NCBI RefSeq assembly: GCF_900116225.1
Contig: NZ_FOZZ01000002.1
Coordinates: 434,001 to 498,000 of the forward strand
Source of the DNA: Sphingobacterium wenxiniae
GTDB lineage: Bacteria > Bacteroidota > Bacteroidia > Sphingobacteriales > Sphingobacteriaceae
Length of the DNA stretch: 64,000 nt
Direction: 5' to 3'
Shown here: piece after piece, positions 62,659 through 64,000 of the stretch
Position numbering within the stretch: position 1 is the first letter of the stretch
Layout: each line of letters starts with the position of its first letter
Notes under the pieces: generated by a model
What the model saw: the letters and a program-made list of their open reading frames with translations, nothing else
Databases searched by the model: none
What the model was told of the DNA's origin: nothing
Made by a program: the position numbers and the translations under genes

Positions 62659-63402
62659 ATGAAATTATTAGAAGGCAAAGTAGCTCTGGTAACAGGAGCA
62701 TCAAAAGGTATAGGAAGAAAGATCGCTGAAGTATTTGCACAGCACGGGGCAAATGTAGCATTTACATATTTATCGTCCGTTGAAAAAGGCGAGGCTTTAG
62801 AAAAAGAGCTTCAGCAATACGGCACAAAAGTAAAAGGATTCCGTTCTGACGCTTCAAAATTTGAAGAAGCAGAGCAATTAATTGACAGCATTGTCGCTGA
62901 ATTTGGCACATTGGATGTTGTTGTCAACAACGCAGGTATTACTAAAGACGGTCTTTTGATGCGTATGACTGAGGAAAACTGGGATGATGTTATCAATATC
63001 AACTTGAAATCTATCTTCAACGTAACCAAAGCTGCCTCAAAAATCATGATGAAAAACCGCAAAGGCTCTTTCATCAATATGAGTTCCGTAGTAGGTGTGC
63101 AAGGAAATGCCGGACAAGCCAACTATGCTGCTTCCAAAGCAGGTATCATCGGTTTCTCAAAATCAGTAGCAAAAGAATTAGGTTCACGGAATATCCGTAC
63201 AAACGTTATTGCTCCTGGTTTTATCCGTACGGAGATGACAGATGTATTGGATCCGAAAGTCGTAGCTGGGTGGGAAGCAAATATCCCGCTGAAACGTGCC
63301 GGTGAGCCAGAAGATGTGGCCAATGCTTGCTTGTTTCTGGCTTCAGATCTTTCAACCTACATCAATGGACAGGTTATCCCTGTTGATGGCGGTATGTTGT
63401 AA
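62659..63402 (+). CDS. fabG: 3-oxoacyl-[acyl-carrier-protein] reductase
   Basis: From ATG 62659 the protein is 247 residues, the FabG length; the longer frame adds a hydrophobic prefix that does not belong. VTGASKGIGRKIAEVFAQHG is the NADPH-binding motif, VVNNAGITKDGLLMRM follows, and the catalytic Ser in MSSVVGVQGNAGQ plus YAASKAG complete the active site. It reduces 3-oxoacyl-ACP in fatty acid elongation. Confidence 0.95.
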   Translation: MKLLEGKVALVTGASKGIGRKIAEVFAQHGANVAFTYLSSVEKGEALEKELQQYGTKVKGFRSDASKFEEAEQLIDSIVAEFGTLDVVVNNAGITKDGLLMRMTEENWDDVININLKSIFNVTKAASKIMMKNRKGSFINMSSVVGVQGNAGQANYAASKAGIIGFSKSVAKELGSRNIRTNVIAPGFIRTEMTDVLDPKVVAGWEANIPLKRAGEPEDVANACLFLASDLSTYINGQVIPVDGGML

Positions 63403-63416
63403 GAAATTGCCCTTTC

Positions 63417-63466
63417 ACCCTTTACACCTTGGCAGGGTTTAAAACCCTGCCAAGGTGGTAAAGGGT
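63417..63466. repeat. Very long perfect hairpin after fabG (CACCTTGGCAGGGTTT family)
   Basis: CACCTTGGCAGGGTTT (63425-63440) pairs base for base with 63442-63457, extended by CCCTTTAC/GTAAAGGG with one bulge. About 24 bp of stem and a 1-nt loop. It could terminate fabG, but the composition and form are REP-like. The remaining gap to fabH (63467-63739) is AT-rich with no clear feature. Confidence 0.7.
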
Positions 63467-63739
63467 TCTTATCAACAAGAACAAATAACTGTAAAAAACA
63501 ATTTTACAAAACAATATTCTGCTCACCAATAGCAGATTTTTATTTCAGTCTGTTTTTCTGCTCATTTCCCTTATTTATCGTAATTATTTTGTCACAATAC
63601 CATATTGAAAGCAATAGCCTGCCTAAATATCCTATTTTTACGCCCTTTGGTTCCGGATACTTAATTAAATCTTACAAGTGATAAAACATTAGAGGGGTTG
63701 GAATCAAAAATGAGAAAAAGATAAGGTTAAAAAGATAGA

Positions 63740-64000
63740 ATGAGTATAAACACTGTGGCGAACAGACAATATGCAGCCATAACCGGTATTGGCGGTTATG
63801 TACCCCAGAGCAAACGCACCAATTATGATTTGGAAAAGGTATGCGATACCTCCGATGAATGGATTGTGAAGCGTACAGGAATCAAAGAGCGTCGTATCTT
63901 AGAACACGATCTTGCCACTTCGGATATGGCAGTAAAAGCCATACAGGATTTAGCCCTACAGTATAACAAGAATCTAAGTGATGTCGACGCCTTATTGGTT
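63740..64000 (+). CDS. fabH: 3-oxoacyl-ACP synthase III (FabH), 5' part
   Basis: The last 261 nt encode 87 codons from ATG 63740 with no stop: ITGIGGYVPQSKRTNYDLEKV and TSDEWIVKRTGIKERRI, the N-terminal signatures of FabH. It condenses acetyl-CoA with malonyl-ACP. The active-site Cys-His-Asn region lies beyond the window. It is near fabG, consistent with a fatty acid synthesis locus. Confidence 0.92.
   Translation, partial: MSINTVANRQYAAITGIGGYVPQSKRTNYDLEKVCDTSDEWIVKRTGIKERRILEHDLATSDMAVKAIQDLALQYNKNLSDVDALLV

Overview
The window is about 64 kb of a Bacteroidota chromosome, most likely a Sphingobacteriaceae member (Sphingobacterium-like). The grounds are the MurF-alanine racemase fusion, fused SpmAB, an Oar-like TonB-dependent receptor, DUF4296 and polysaccharide-deacetylase lipoproteins, the APS-reductase type of sulfate assimilation, moderate-to-low GC, and several start-proximal boxes that fit the Bacteroidota -7 consensus TAnnTTTG. 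Almost all of it is ordinary chromosomal gene content. I see no insertion sequence, prophage, integrase or CRISPR array.

Layout. 1-4.6 kb: tRNA-Gly end, recX, then murF-alr, a DUF502 membrane protein and a degenerate LytS-like kinase. 4.7-8.7 kb: an ATP-cone/PD-(D/E)XK nuclease-like protein, a DUF2892 protein, a class III sirtuin and NADP-glutamate dehydrogenase. 9.0-15.6 kb: a complete assimilatory sulfate reduction operon on the minus strand (siroheme sulfite reductase, cobA, precorrin-2 dehydrogenase, APS reductase, cysD, cysN). Divergent from it, at 15.7-19.2 kb, is a PstSCAB-type ABC importer without phoU, which I suspect serves sulfur uptake. 19.3-31 kb: SNF2 helicase, DUF1697, tRNA-Ser, patatin phospholipase, SpmAB, mgsA, coaA, MscS, accA and a deacetylase lipoprotein. 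31.5-43.3 kb: ychF, DUF72, TPR, NlpC/P60, Usp, a guaA-lipoprotein-rsmB-like operon, a class C beta-lactamase fold hydrolase, and a DUF3307-SatD pair.

43.3-51.4 kb: an unusual intergenic region with an exact 11-bp tandem array, then a SMUG2-type glycosylase, an Oar-like receptor, MgtC and MutS2. 51.4-58.1 kb: lipoproteins, YggS, aspartate kinase, a THUMP-like methyltransferase and an LLM oxidoreductase. 58.2-59.0 kb: a TacA/TacT-type toxin-antitoxin pair with a clear operator. 59.0-62.4 kb: a TPP riboswitch controlling pnuT and an acyl-CoA dehydrogenase-like gene, directly behind mqo. 62.6-64 kb: fabG and the start of fabH.

The observations I rate highest are the helical-pitch 11-bp array, the TPP riboswitch with two mutually exclusive pairings around the pnuT start codon, the Pst-like importer beside the sulfate operon, the sulfite reductase with a helical C-terminal extension, the ATP-cone nuclease fusion, and several families of intergenic palindromes including a duplicated 90-bp unit.
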